A stretch of DNA of 64,000 bases from UBA2336 sp964404445 (lineage in GTDB: Bacteria > Bacteroidota > Bacteroidia > Cytophagales > Cyclobacteriaceae), in contig CAYOJW010000003.1 in the NCBI GenBank assembly GCA_964404445.1, positions 1-64,000 of the forward strand. Direction: 5' to 3'. Below, one piece after another: positions 51,532 through 60,484 of this stretch. The notes under the pieces were generated by a model that did no database searches, was not told the origin of the DNA, and saw nothing but the letters and a program-made list of their open reading frames with translations. The first letter of the stretch is position 1. Every line of letters starts with the position of its first letter. The translations under genes were made by a program, and so were the position numbers.

Positions 51532-53206
51532 ACTTAACCAACTTCTTATACTTAATGCGGTGCGGTTGGTCATCGCCTAAGCGTTTGCGTTTGTTTTCTT
51601 CGTATTCGCTAAACGTACCTTCAAACCAATACACTTGCGAGTCGCCTTCAAAAGCAAGAATGTGCGTACACACACGGTCTAAAAACCAGCGGTCGTGCGA
51701 GATGATTACCGCGCAGCCGGCAAAGTTTTCCAGACCTTCTTCGAGCGCGCGCAGCGTGTTTACATCCAGATCGTTGGTAGGTTCATCTAACAACAACAGG
51801 TTGCCGCCTTGTTTCAGGGCTATGGCTAAGTGTGCGCGGTTACGCATACCACCCGAAAGCTCCTTTACTTTTTTCTGTTGATCGGTTCCGTTAAAGTTAA
51901 ACTTGCTCACATACGCACGCGAGTTCATTTCGCGGCCGCCAATCATAATCAATTCGTTGCCACCGGTAATGGCCTGCCATACGGTGTCTTCAGGCTTCAG
52001 GTCGTCATGTTCCTGATCGACATAGGCAATCTGTACGGTTTCGCCCACCGAGAATGTTCCGGCATCGGGTTTTTCTTTGCCGGTGATCATTTTAAACAAC
52101 GTGGTTTTACCGGCACCGTTCGGCCCGATAATCCCCACAATGCCTGCGGGCGGAAGCGAGAAGCTCAGGTTTTCGTATAACAGCTTATCGCCATACGCTT
52201 TGGCTACACCATTGGCTTCGATAACCTTGTTGCCCAACCGTGGCCCTGGCGGAATGTACAATTCTAATTTCTCTTCTTTCTCTCGTCCTTCCTGGCCTAA
52301 CAACTTTTCATAAGCGCTTAAACGCGCTTTCCCTTTGGCGTGACGGCCTTTCGGGTTCATGCGTACCCACTCCAACTCACGCTCTAATGCTTTCTGGCGT
52401 TTCGATTCGGTTTTCTCTTCCTGGATCAATCGTTTTTGTTTTTGATCGAGCCATGATGAATAGTTTCCTTTCCACGGAATACCTTCGCCCCGGTCGAGTT
52501 CAAGAATCCATCCGGCAACGTTATCCAAAAAGTAACGGTCGTGCGTTACCGCGATTACCGTTCCTTTATATTGTTTCAGGTGTTGCTCTAACCAGTAAAC
52601 CGATTCGGCATCCAGGTGGTTGGTAGGTTCATCCAACAACAGCACGTCAGGCTCTTGTAACAACAGGCGGCAAAGCGCCACGCGCCTTTTTTCACCGCCT
52701 GATAGGTGCTCTACTTTCGCATCCGAAGGCGGACAGCGCAAGGCATCCATGGCGCGTTCTAACTTGCTGTCTAACTCCCAGGCATTGGCGGCATCGAGCT
52801 TTTCCTGGATTTCGCCTTGCTTGGTGATGAGTTTATCCATGGCCTCGGGCGTGAGATCCGGGTCGGCAAATTTTTCGTTGATGGCTTCAAACTCTTTCAG
52901 CAGGGCAATCACTTCACCGGCACCTTCTTCCACAATTTCTTTTACCGTTTTTGTTTTATCGAGCTGAGGCTCTTGTTCCAGCAGCCCGACAGAAAAACTC
53001 AGGTCAGAAACAACCTCGCCCTGAAACTCTTTGTCGATACCGGCAATAATGCGCAGGAGGGAAGACTTACCCGAGCCGTTCAAACCCAAAACGCCTATTT
53101 TGGCGCCATAAAAAAACGACAGGTAGATATTTTTGAGAACTTGTTTTTGGGGCGGATAAATTTTGCTTACCCCGGTCATCGAGAAAATAATTTTTTCGTC
53201 AGCCAT
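51530..53206 (-). CDS. ettA: Energy-dependent translational throttle protein EttA
   Basis: A 558-residue ABC-F protein with two ATPase domains and no membrane segments. It binds the ribosomal E site and adjusts elongation to the energy state. Domain 1 has GLNGSGKSSLLRIIAG and LSGGEKRRVALCRLLL with DEPTNHLD; domain 2 has GPNGAGKTTLFKMITG and LSGGMRNRAHLAIAL with DEPTNDLD. The arm (about 95-150) and inter-domain linker (KQKRLIQEEKTESKRQKALERE) are present, and the overall pattern is that of EttA rather than the antibiotic-resistance ABC-F types. Confidence 0.95.
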   Translation of the reverse strand: MADEKIIFSMTGVSKIYPPQKQVLKNIYLSFFYGAKIGVLGLNGSGKSSLLRIIAGIDKEFQGEVVSDLSFSVGLLEQEPQLDKTKTVKEIVEEGAGEVIALLKEFEAINEKFADPDLTPEAMDKLITKQGEIQEKLDAANAWELDSKLERAMDALRCPPSDAKVEHLSGGEKRRVALCRLLLQEPDVLLLDEPTNHLDAESVYWLEQHLKQYKGTVIAVTHDRYFLDNVAGWILELDRGEGIPWKGNYSSWLDQKQKRLIQEEKTESKRQKALERELEWVRMNPKGRHAKGKARLSAYEKLLGQEGREKEEKLELYIPPGPRLGNKVIEANGVAKAYGDKLLYENLSFSLPPAGIVGIIGPNGAGKTTLFKMITGKEKPDAGTFSVGETVQIAYVDQEHDDLKPEDTVWQAITGGNELIMIGGREMNSRAYVSKFNFNGTDQQKKVKELSGGMRNRAHLAIALKQGGNLLLLDEPTNDLDVNTLRALEEGLENFAGCAVIISHDRWFLDRVCTHILAFEGDSQVYWFEGTFSEYEENKRKRLGDDQPHRIKYKKLVK

Positions 53207-53363
53207 GATGTAGTGATTGAAACAGCGCCCGTGCTACCATGCACAAGCAGGCGCAAATATGGCTTTTTTAGCCGATAGTGCTATAATAATGGGAGGTGTA
53301 ATGGGTTACTTTTCGGGGCTTTTTTCGATGGAAGCAGGAAACAGTCTTTACCGGGGCAGGGTA

Positions 53364-53393
53364 TTGACTATGGATTAATTAATTCTATTTTTG
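53364..53393 (+). promoter_or_regulatory. Consensus Bacteroidota promoter
   Basis: TTG at 53364-53366 and TATTTTTG at 53386-53393, an exact match to TAnnTTTG, are 19 nt apart. Predicted initiation near 53400 leaves a 20-nt leader for the DUF2795 gene. Confidence 0.65.
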
Positions 53394-53420
53394 CGGAAAA
53401 TTAAAAAGGGATAATTTACT

Positions 53421-53642
53421 ATGTACTGGACACTTGAACTTGCCTCATACTTAGAGGACGCGCCCTGGCCGGCTACGAAAGATGAACTAATCGATTACTC
53501 CATCCGTTCGGGTGCCCCGCTGGAAGTGGTAGAAAACCTGCAAGAACTGGAAGACGATGGACAACCCTACGAAAGCATCGAGGAAATATGGCCGGATTAT
53601 CCTACCAAAGAAGATTTCTTTTTTAACGAAGACGAATATTAA
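53421..53642 (+). CDS. DUF2795 family small acidic protein
   Basis: A 73-residue acidic protein that matches the DUF2795 pattern: LASYLEDAPWPATKDELIDYSIRSGAPLEVVENL followed by an acidic C-terminal half (EDDGQPYESIEEIWPDY, FFFNEDEY). These proteins are small, helical and highly conserved in this phylum, but their role is unknown. The gene has its own near-perfect promoter and a hairpin terminator, so it is an independent, probably well-expressed unit. Confidence 0.88.
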   Translation: MYWTLELASYLEDAPWPATKDELIDYSIRSGAPLEVVENLQELEDDGQPYESIEEIWPDYPTKEDFFFNEDEY

Positions 53643-53674
53643 TTAGCTGATTAATCAATTTGATAATTTGAAAA

Positions 53675-53705
53675 TGGCTACGCCTTTCGTGTAGCTATTT
53701 TTATT
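53675..53705. terminator. Bidirectional hairpin terminator
   Basis: TGGCTACGC (53675-53683) and GTGTAGCTA (53689-53697) pair with two G·U pairs, followed on the plus strand by TTTTTATTT and preceded by AAAA. It can end the DUF2795 transcript and, in reverse, that of ispD, whose stop codon it overlaps. Confidence 0.6.
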
Positions 53706-54390
53706 TATGCGAATCAAGCAACGCCTTTGCCACAACTAAGTCTTCGGGCGTTGTGATTTTGATGTTCTCGTAACTGCCTTCAAACAACGAGATTACATGA
53801 CCTGCCCGTTCGGCCACGCTGGCATCATCGGTGAGGCTGGGCTCGTCTTTTATTTCGTAGGCTTTTCGGATAAGCGCCACATCAAATGTTTGTGGTGTTT
53901 GAATGAGCCTGAATTTTGACCGGTCAACCGCTTTGGTATTGTCTTGATCCGTAATGCGGATGGATTCTTTCAAACGGACTGCCGCCACCGCTGTTTGATG
54001 AACAGCCGCCAGCCGGAACGATGCCCCGATAATATCTTCACTAACCAACGGGCGCACGCCATCGTGTATGGCTACGAGTCCCTGCCTGCCCGGCAGGCCT
54101 TCAATTTTTGCAAGCCCGTTTTTTACCGATTGAAAGCGCGTGTCGCCCCCTTTTTGGAGGATGAGATTGGGGGTAAACTGATGTTCTGCGCAAAGCGATT
54201 GCCACGTGGTAAAATCATCTTCGGGCAATACGAGAATGATGGTGATGTCTTTTGAATAGCGAAGAAATGCGTTGATGGTATGCATGAGCACCGGCAAACC
54301 GTTTAACAGCATAAACTGTTTGGGTGTTGCATTTTTCATGCGTGTACCTTTACCACCGGCTACGATTATCGCATATTCTTTTGATTGCAT
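53701..54390 (-). CDS. ispD: 2-C-methyl-D-erythritol 4-phosphate cytidylyltransferase
   Basis: A 229-residue enzyme joining CTP and MEP in isoprenoid synthesis. The nucleotide-binding motif is AIIVAGGKGTRMKNATPKQFMLL; other signatures are VAIHDGVRPLVS and QTPQTFDVALIRKAY, ending with TTPEDLVVAKALL. The segment EGLPGRQG before the conserved LVAIHDG is encoded by a 15-bp perfect palindrome and looks like a small in-frame insertion. The gene is divergent from a small membrane-protein gene 23 nt away. Confidence 0.95.
   Translation of the reverse strand: MQSKEYAIIVAGGKGTRMKNATPKQFMLLNGLPVLMHTINAFLRYSKDITIILVLPEDDFTTWQSLCAEHQFTPNLILQKGGDTRFQSVKNGLAKIEGLPGRQGLVAIHDGVRPLVSEDIIGASFRLAAVHQTAVAAVRLKESIRITDQDNTKAVDRSKFRLIQTPQTFDVALIRKAYEIKDEPSLTDDASVAERAGHVISLFEGSYENIKITTPEDLVVAKALLDSHK
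54081..54098. repeat. Palindromic repeat inserted in the ispD reading frame
   Basis: GCCTGCC-C-GGCAGGC at 54084-54098 is a perfect 7-bp palindrome around a single base, preceded by CCT. A copy with 16 of 18 matching bases lies in the methylmalonyl-CoA mutase gene at 23553-23570. Confidence 0.65.
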
Positions 54391-54413
54391 ATTTTTACGA
54401 AAATACGAGTTCT

Positions 54414-54683
54414 ATGATTATTATCCGTTTTTTGGTGCTGGCTTTTAACGTTGCCGTTGTTACCTACTTAGTTTACCGCATGATAGAAGTGGCAAAACAG
54501 CCTATGCCTAAAGCAAAAAAAGTCCCGATCATCGGGACTGGTATTTTGTTATTGATTGCTCCGTTCGCATTCTTCCTGCGTATTATGCCGCCTTCAATGT
54601 TGTACTTTCTCATTTATCCGGTAGCGGTTTCGCTGTTCGTTTACCTCATCCGCGAAACAGATACAGACAAAAGCAAGAATTAG
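54414..54683 (+). CDS. Small membrane protein
   Basis: An 89-residue protein starting at MIIIRFLVLAFNVAVVTYLVY; the longer frame from 54324 overlaps the ispD start and is unlikely. Three hydrophobic segments are seen (about 2-20, 38-57 and 61-79), with a basic loop KQPMPKAKKV and a charged C-terminus (RETDTDKSKN). No family is recognised. Its stop overlaps by 4 nt the stop of the convergent queA gene. Confidence 0.72.
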   Translation: MIIIRFLVLAFNVAVVTYLVYRMIEVAKQPMPKAKKVPIIGTGILLLIAPFAFFLRIMPPSMLYFLIYPVAVSLFVYLIRETDTDKSKN

Positions 54684-55726
54684 ATAATCAGCATGGCATC
54701 GCCATACGTCAGAAATTTGTATTTCTCTTTCTTGGCAATTTTATAGGCTTCCATTACTAAATCAAACCCGCCAAAGGCAGCGGCCATCATCAGCAAGGTT
54801 GATTCGGGCATGTGGAAGTTCGTTACCATGGCATTACAGATTTTGAATTCATAAGGCGGGAAGATAAACTTATCTGTCCAGCCATCTTTTACTTTTAACC
54901 TGTTACCGGCCGATACGGACGACTCTAATGCCCGCATAGCGGTTGTACCAATGGCGCACACGCGGCTCTTGTTATCAAGCGCTTTATTTACTTTTTCTAC
55001 TACCTCGGGACCCACAATGAAATTCTCTGAATCCATTTTGTGCTTGGTCAGGTCTTCTACGTCAACCTGCCGGAAAGTGCCCAGGCCAATGTGCAGGGTA
55101 ATAAAACCCATGTCAACACCTTTAAGTTGAAGGCGTTTCACTAATTGTTTGGTGAAGTGCATACCGGCAGTAGGAGCCGATACCGCTCCTTTATTTTTCG
55201 CAAAGATGGTTTGAAAACGTTCTTTGTCTTCCGGTTCAATTTTTCGTTTGATGTATTTCGGCAGGGGGGTTTCACCCAATGTTTCAATTACCTTATTAAA
55301 GGCTTCGGCATCGCCATCAAATAAAAAGCGTATGGTTCGTCCGCGCGAAGTGGTGTTGTCGATAACTTCGGCAACCAAATCGCCATTGCCAAAGTAAAGT
55401 TTGTTGCCTACGCGGATTTTACGGGCGGGATCAACCAATACATCCCATAAGTGCATTTCGGCATTCAGTTCGCGCAACAGAAATACTTCGATTTTGGCAC
55501 CTGTTTTTTCTTTGCGGCCATATAAACGGGCAGGGAAAACCATGGTATCGTTACCTACCATAATATCGCCTTCACCAAAATAGCTGACGATGTCTTTAAA
55601 AACTTTATGCTCGATTTTGCCCGAGTCTTTATGCAGCACCATCAGGCGCGATTCATCGCGGTTTTCGGCAGGGCGTAAAGCAATCAGGTTATTGGGGATT
55701 TCGAACTTAAACTCGGATAACTTCAT
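54680..55726 (-). CDS. queA: S-adenosylmethionine:tRNA ribosyltransferase-isomerase
   Basis: A 348-residue enzyme that transfers the ribose of SAM to preQ1 in tRNA, making epoxyqueuosine. The start at 55726 gives MKLSEFKFEIPNNLIALRPA, the standard N-terminus; an upstream Met at 55789 would add 21 atypical residues. Signatures are FPARLYGRKEKTGAKIEVFLLR, SAPTAGMHFTKQL and LHIGLGTFRQVDVED, and near the C-terminus NFHMPESTLLMMAAAF. Other queuosine genes are not in this window. Confidence 0.96.
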   Translation of the reverse strand: MKLSEFKFEIPNNLIALRPAENRDESRLMVLHKDSGKIEHKVFKDIVSYFGEGDIMVGNDTMVFPARLYGRKEKTGAKIEVFLLRELNAEMHLWDVLVDPARKIRVGNKLYFGNGDLVAEVIDNTTSRGRTIRFLFDGDAEAFNKVIETLGETPLPKYIKRKIEPEDKERFQTIFAKNKGAVSAPTAGMHFTKQLVKRLQLKGVDMGFITLHIGLGTFRQVDVEDLTKHKMDSENFIVGPEVVEKVNKALDNKSRVCAIGTTAMRALESSVSAGNRLKVKDGWTDKFIFPPYEFKICNAMVTNFHMPESTLLMMAAAFGGFDLVMEAYKIAKKEKYKFLTYGDAMLII

Positions 55727-55924
55727 AATTTCAAAAGCAAAGTATGCCCAATGAAGGGTATTTTTTTTAAGGCTGCAAAAATAACCCAATAGTTGAAATT
55801 TGCGAAGCCATAGATGCTATTTTAGCGGCTGTAACAATTTAGGCCGCTTTTAAGTCTAAATTCGTAATTATTAGTGCCGCCTGCCGACTAACTAATGCGC
55901 ACAAACTTGTTTTAAACACCCTTC

Positions 55925-57190
55925 ATGAAGACTATCCGCCAGATTTTTGAAAGTTTTCGCTTTGCCGCCAAAGCGCTGAAATCGAACCTGCTCCGTACTA
56001 TTTTATCGCTTTTGGGTGTTACCGTGGGTATTTTCGCCATTATTTCGGTACTCACCCTGGTAGATTCGCTTGAGAAAAATATTAAAGACAGTCTGAGTTT
56101 TTTGGGCACCGGGGTTATTTACGTTGAAAAATGGCCTTTTACAGCCGATAATGACGGTGAATACAAGTGGTGGGAGTTTTGGCGCAGGCCCAATGCATCG
56201 TATAACGAATACAAGTTTTTGCAAGCCAACCTGAAACACCAAAACGGAATAGCCATTTTTGCCAACCGTGGCAACCAGTTGATTAAGCGTAACAGCAACA
56301 GTATTGGCCAGGTACGGCTGATTGGCGGCAGCGAAGGGTACAACACCATTTTTGAGGTAAATATTGATAACGGCCGGTATTTTACAAGCGAAGAGTTAGA
56401 AGCCGGCCGCAGTGTGGCATTGATTGGTGATGAGGTTGCCAAGGCATTGTTCCCTAATGATGAAAATCCGGTTGGCGAAACCATTCGCGTAAAGAACCTG
56501 AAATACGTGGTGATTGGCGTGATCAAACGTGAAGGGCAAAGTTTTATGGGTAATGCAAGCAACGACTACGCAACCATTATTCCATACAATAATTTTCGCA
56601 GGTTGTACCAAACAGGTACAGGCTTATGGAGTGAGTCGTCTTCACGCATTGGTATTAAAGGCCACGACTCCGATGTGGGTCTGGTTGAGTTGGAAAATGA
56701 AGTACGGGGTTTTCTGCGCTCGAAACGCGGCCTGCGCCCGACCGATAAAGACAATTTTGTGATGAACCGCCCCGAAGCCATTGCCAACCTGATTAGCGGA
56801 GTGTTTGATATTGTTGGGTTTGCCGGTTGGGTAATTGGAGGTTTTTCGATGCTGGTGGGTGGTTTTGGTATTGCCAACATTATGTTTGTGTCGGTGAAAG
56901 AACGTACACCCATTATTGGTTTGCAGAAATCGCTGGGCGCCAAAAACTATTTTATCCTGTTTCAGTTTTTGTTTGAAGCCATCTTTCTGAGTTTGATTGG
57001 CGGCTTGGGCGGATTGTTTTTTGTATGGCTGATAACGTTTATTCCAATGGGCGATTTGGTGGTAACGCTCACCCTTAAAAATATTGTATTAGGACTTACG
57101 GTGTCGAGTATTATCGGGTTAGTGGCCGGTATTGTCCCCGCAGCCATGGCAGCGCGCCTCGATCCGGTAGCGGCTATTCGCGCCAATTAA
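55925..57190 (+). CDS. MacB/FtsX-type ABC transporter permease
   Basis: A 421-residue inner-membrane protein with the MacB topology: one N-terminal helix (about 25-47, LRTILSLLGVTVGIFAIISVL), a large periplasmic domain (about 50-280), and three C-terminal helices (about 290-310, 340-365 and 380-405). The FtsX motif reads GGFGIANIMFVSVKERTPIIGLQKSLGA. Such permeases work with an ABC ATPase and often a membrane-fusion protein in export or lipoprotein handling; neither partner is adjacent. An A+T-rich inverted repeat begins at its stop codon. Confidence 0.92.
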   Translation: MKTIRQIFESFRFAAKALKSNLLRTILSLLGVTVGIFAIISVLTLVDSLEKNIKDSLSFLGTGVIYVEKWPFTADNDGEYKWWEFWRRPNASYNEYKFLQANLKHQNGIAIFANRGNQLIKRNSNSIGQVRLIGGSEGYNTIFEVNIDNGRYFTSEELEAGRSVALIGDEVAKALFPNDENPVGETIRVKNLKYVVIGVIKREGQSFMGNASNDYATIIPYNNFRRLYQTGTGLWSESSSRIGIKGHDSDVGLVELENEVRGFLRSKRGLRPTDKDNFVMNRPEAIANLISGVFDIVGFAGWVIGGFSMLVGGFGIANIMFVSVKERTPIIGLQKSLGAKNYFILFQFLFEAIFLSLIGGLGGLFFVWLITFIPMGDLVVTLTLKNIVLGLTVSSIIGLVAGIVPAAMAARLDPVAAIRAN

Positions 57191-57306
57191 TTTATTGATT
57201 CGTTAATTTGTTGGTTAGTTGATTTGTAAAAAAAATCGATCATTTGAACAGGGTTTTATCTCGGTTCAAATGATCGAATTAACGAATTATCACATTATCG
57301 AATTAA
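57187..57306. repeat. A+T-rich inverted-repeat element between convergent genes
   Basis: The left end (from about 57187, ATTAATTTATTGATTCGTTAATT-like) and the right end (57277-57306) are imperfect inverted copies, the right arm having an extra insert. The element begins at the permease stop codon and ends at the recA stop codon. A terminator hairpin forms its core. Confidence 0.65.
57228..57276 (-). terminator. recA terminator within the repeat
   Basis: CGATCATTTGAAC (57237-57249) pairs perfectly with GTTCAAATGATCG (57264-57276), a 13-bp stem. On the minus strand it is followed by a run of eight T residues (plus-strand A at 57228-57235), so it should terminate recA. Confidence 0.85.
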
Positions 57307-58364
57307 TCTTTCGCTGCTTTCTCTTTTCCTTCTTTGGCAGGCTTTTCTTCCACAGCTTCTTTGCCTTCGGGTGTGTTGAGGGCATTTTTGATTTTCTTTT
57401 CCAATTCTTCCAATAGTTCCGGGTTATCTTCGATCAGTTGTTTTACTGCATCGCGGCCCTGGCCGAGTTTGTTACCGCTGTACGAGAACCATGAACCTGA
57501 CTTTTGAATCACATTTAGCTCAACACCGAGGTCAACAATCTCGCCCGATTTGGAAATACCGCGTCCGTACATGATGTCGAACTCCACAACTTTAAACGGA
57601 GGCGCTACCTTGTTTTTCACCACTTTTACTTTTACGCGGTTACCGGTAATATCATCGGCAGCTTCTTTTATCTGGCCGATTCTGCGAATATCTAACCGTA
57701 CCGAAGCATAGAATTTCAAAGCATTACCTCCGGTAGTGGTTTCGGGGTTACCGAACATTACCCCGATTTTTTCGCGCAACTGGTTGATGAAGATACACGC
57801 GCAACCGGTTTTGCTGATGGTTCCCGTTAGCTTACGCAACGCCTGCGACATTAAGCGTGCGTGCAAACCCATTTTGCTGTCGCCCATTTCGCCTTCTAAT
57901 TCGCTTTTGGGTACGAGAGCCGCCACGGAGTCGATTACGATAATATCAATCGCACCGGAGCGGATCAGGTGATCGGCAATTTCCAAAGCCTGTTCACCGT
58001 TGTCGGGCTGCGAGATCAATAAGTTTTCGGTATCAATCCCTAATTTTTCGGCATACGCTTTATCAAAGGCGTGTTCAGCATCGATGAAAGCGGCTAACCC
58101 GCCTTTTTTCTGAGCTTCGGCAATCATGTGCATGGTAAGGGTGGTTTTACCCGATGATTCCGGCCCGTAAATTTCGGTTATCCTTCCGCGCGGAATACCG
58201 CCAATGCCCAGGGCGATGTCTAACCCGAGTGACCCTGACGAGATAGACGGAACATCCATCACTTTCTCATCGCTGAGCTTCATTACGGTTCCCTTGCCGT
58301 AGGTTTTTTCTAATTTGTCGATGGTTAACTGGAGGGCTTTGATTTTTTCTTTTGCGTCACTCAT
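57303..58364 (-). CDS. recA: Recombinase RecA
   Basis: A 353-residue DNA strand-exchange and SOS-regulatory recombinase. Walker A is GPESSGKTTLTMHM, Walker B VIDSVAALVPK, and the DNA-binding loop and NQLREKIGVMFGNPETTTGGNALKFYAS are intact. The C-terminal tail is Lys/Glu-rich and low in complexity (EEKPAKEGKEKAAK), as is usual. A TTACTTTG motif (7 of 8 to the phylum -7 consensus) lies upstream on the minus strand, about 45 nt before the start. No LexA-type operator was recognised. Confidence 0.97.
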   Translation of the reverse strand: MSDAKEKIKALQLTIDKLEKTYGKGTVMKLSDEKVMDVPSISSGSLGLDIALGIGGIPRGRITEIYGPESSGKTTLTMHMIAEAQKKGGLAAFIDAEHAFDKAYAEKLGIDTENLLISQPDNGEQALEIADHLIRSGAIDIIVIDSVAALVPKSELEGEMGDSKMGLHARLMSQALRKLTGTISKTGCACIFINQLREKIGVMFGNPETTTGGNALKFYASVRLDIRRIGQIKEAADDITGNRVKVKVVKNKVAPPFKVVEFDIMYGRGISKSGEIVDLGVELNVIQKSGSWFSYSGNKLGQGRDAVKQLIEDNPELLEELEKKIKNALNTPEGKEAVEEKPAKEGKEKAAKD

Positions 58365-58545
58365 ATACTTAATTGTCGTAGTTACCTGTTCTGAAATAAT
58401 AGTTCAAAGTAATGCATCGGGAAGCACAATAAAAAGCCCCTCGAAAAATCGTGACACGGATTGTCAGTGTTTCGTGATCGAGAAGGCAATCAAAAAATGA
58501 GGATTCCCTAATCGGATTTGGCGATTTTGCTTCAGCATCATCAAT

Positions 58546-59298
58546 TTAAAGCGCTGTACCGGTATCTACAATCGCTTCGAGTTCGGGTGGTGGCAGGTCA
58601 GGGTTAATTGTAGAGATCTTATAGTTATCCCGATAAAGGAACTGAATGTACAGTGGATAGCCGTACTTTTTGTTTTCATTGATGAACTTGTTGTTTTCAA
58701 ATTTCAGAATATCGAATCGCCAATAACTATGCGACTTAAATTGAATCAGGTTTACCGATAGTATCTCGAAATTTCCATCGTTGTCAAAATCCCGTTCCAG
58801 GTCAAGTCGTTTAATAAATGAGTTATAGAACGAATATTTGATAAAACGCCCGTCTTCCTGTTGGATAAGGTAAATAGGACGATGTGAAAGAGCCAATCCG
58901 TTGGAATGATAATCGTGGATGATTTTAATATCAGGTCTTCCGTCACCGGTAATATCGCCAACGCGAACAGGGAACCACGATGTGTACCCTGGATAGTAAT
59001 CGACCTTTTCATTTCGAAAACTCTGAATAACCTTATTGCCTTTGTAAACCCTGAGAATATTCACACGGGTACTGCCTGCCGACTCTAAAGTAAACTGAAG
59101 TGTAAGGCTGATACTATCATTATAAAAATTCGGTATGGTGATGGTTTCATGTACTTTTTGTTGCGATTGATTATCGATGGTCTTCCATTGATTGTGTAAA
59201 ACCCAATTTGGTTTTGATAGAGTGTCAAAAGGGTACTGAGCATGGACATTCCCTGCGAAAAGTAAGAGGGTAACGATACAGGCGATCCGTGTAATCAT
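58546..59298 (-). CDS. Hypothetical exported protein
   Basis: A 250-residue exported protein (signal peptide about 1-20, FAGNVHAQ). The mature part is beta-rich with the phrases VGDITGDGRPDIKIIHDY and RDFDNDGNFEILSVNL, Asp/Asn/Gly-rich calcium-binding-like loops of the FG-GAP/VCBS type that usually build beta-propellers. It has too few repeats for a full propeller. Function is unknown. It is A+T-rich and sits alone between recA and a divergent gene. Confidence 0.75.
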   Translation of the reverse strand: MITRIACIVTLLLFAGNVHAQYPFDTLSKPNWVLHNQWKTIDNQSQQKVHETITIPNFYNDSISLTLQFTLESAGSTRVNILRVYKGNKVIQSFRNEKVDYYPGYTSWFPVRVGDITGDGRPDIKIIHDYHSNGLALSHRPIYLIQQEDGRFIKYSFYNSFIKRLDLERDFDNDGNFEILSVNLIQFKSHSYWRFDILKFENNKFINENKKYGYPLYIQFLYRDNYKISTINPDLPPPELEAIVDTGTAL

Positions 59299-59368
59299 AT
59301 AAATCTAAAGCGGGACTAAGGTAGCACTTACTAAAATAAAACCGATCGCCTATATTGCATAGTTTTCT

Positions 59369-60484
59369 ATGAAGAGAATACTTTTTATTCCTTTTTTGTT
59401 AGTTTCCATGGTTGGTTACAGCCAGTTGGACAACCTTGCCTTTGAACAACGCATGGTGCTGGAACCGGCCGACTCCAACAAATTATTCCTGGGGATAAAC
59501 GTGCTGGGTTTTGGTAAAAACAACGAGTATTTCGATACAACGGTAGATGGCTACACGCTGTTTGGCTACCAGCTTAACCCGTACCTCTCGTACCACATCA
59601 GCAAAAATGTACGCCTCGATGTGGGCGTATATGCGCAGAAAGACTTTGGCAACGATATTTATACCGATGTAAAGCCTACGTTTTCATTAAAAATCAGGAA
59701 GAACGATTTCAATTTTATTTTCGGAACGCTCGAAGGCAGTATCCATCACCGGCTGGTTGAACCGCTGTATGATTTTGAACGGACACTTAACAACAGGCTC
59801 GAAAATGGCATACAGGTATTGTGGCAAAAAGAAGGTTTGTTTTTAGATGTTTGGGTTGACTGGCAGAAGATGATCTACTTCAACAGCACCGAACCCGAAC
59901 GCTTTACTGCGGGTGTATCATTTACGAAAACATTGTTCCGTGCCGGAAACTTCCATATCGATTTGCCCATACAGGTTTTGGTTTCGCACCAGGGCGGGCA
60001 GATTGACGTACCCGGCAACGAGGTGATCACCCAATATAACGGTGCGGCAGGCTTAACCTTCGAGAGTAACCTCACGGGTTTTGTGAACGGCATCGGACTG
60101 AAATCGTACGTGACGGGTTTTAAAACGAACGCCAACAACCCGGTGTTTGCCGATGGTAGTGGTGTTTTTATCAATCCATACGTGAAAACAAAAGTTGGCC
60201 TTACGGTTATGGGCAGTTATTGGCGGGGCAACCGGTTTTTAACCATTCAGGGAAATCAATTATATCCTTCGGTAACCGATCATTACCCGGGACGTGTGGA
60301 TGAGATCCGCGAGTTTTTTATGCTGCGCTTGCTGTATGATGTAAAACTTGCCGATGGGTTAATACTAACGGCCCGTGCCGAACCGTTTTATGATACATAC
60401 GCCCGGGCGCTCGAATATTCGTTTGGCTTGTATCTTAATTTTTCAGAACGATTCTTCCTCCTGAATGCAAAAAAGAACCGCTAA
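59369..60484 (+). CDS. Probable outer-membrane beta-barrel protein
   Basis: A 371-residue exported protein (signal peptide about 1-18, LVSMVGYSQ). The mature part alternates polar and hydrophobic residues with many aromatic strand ends, such as LNPYLSYHISKNVRLDVGVYAQ, FLDVWVDWQKMIYF and FFMLRLLYDVKLADGLILTARAEPF, and ends with FGLYLNFSERFFLLN, all consistent with a beta-barrel. No named family is recognised. Its last 20 nt overlap the start of the predicted aminopeptidase gene, suggesting that both work on the same process. Confidence 0.75.
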   Translation: MKRILFIPFLLVSMVGYSQLDNLAFEQRMVLEPADSNKLFLGINVLGFGKNNEYFDTTVDGYTLFGYQLNPYLSYHISKNVRLDVGVYAQKDFGNDIYTDVKPTFSLKIRKNDFNFIFGTLEGSIHHRLVEPLYDFERTLNNRLENGIQVLWQKEGLFLDVWVDWQKMIYFNSTEPERFTAGVSFTKTLFRAGNFHIDLPIQVLVSHQGGQIDVPGNEVITQYNGAAGLTFESNLTGFVNGIGLKSYVTGFKTNANNPVFADGSGVFINPYVKTKVGLTVMGSYWRGNRFLTIQGNQLYPSVTDHYPGRVDEIREFFMLRLLYDVKLADGLILTARAEPFYDTYARALEYSFGLYLNFSERFFLLNAKKNR

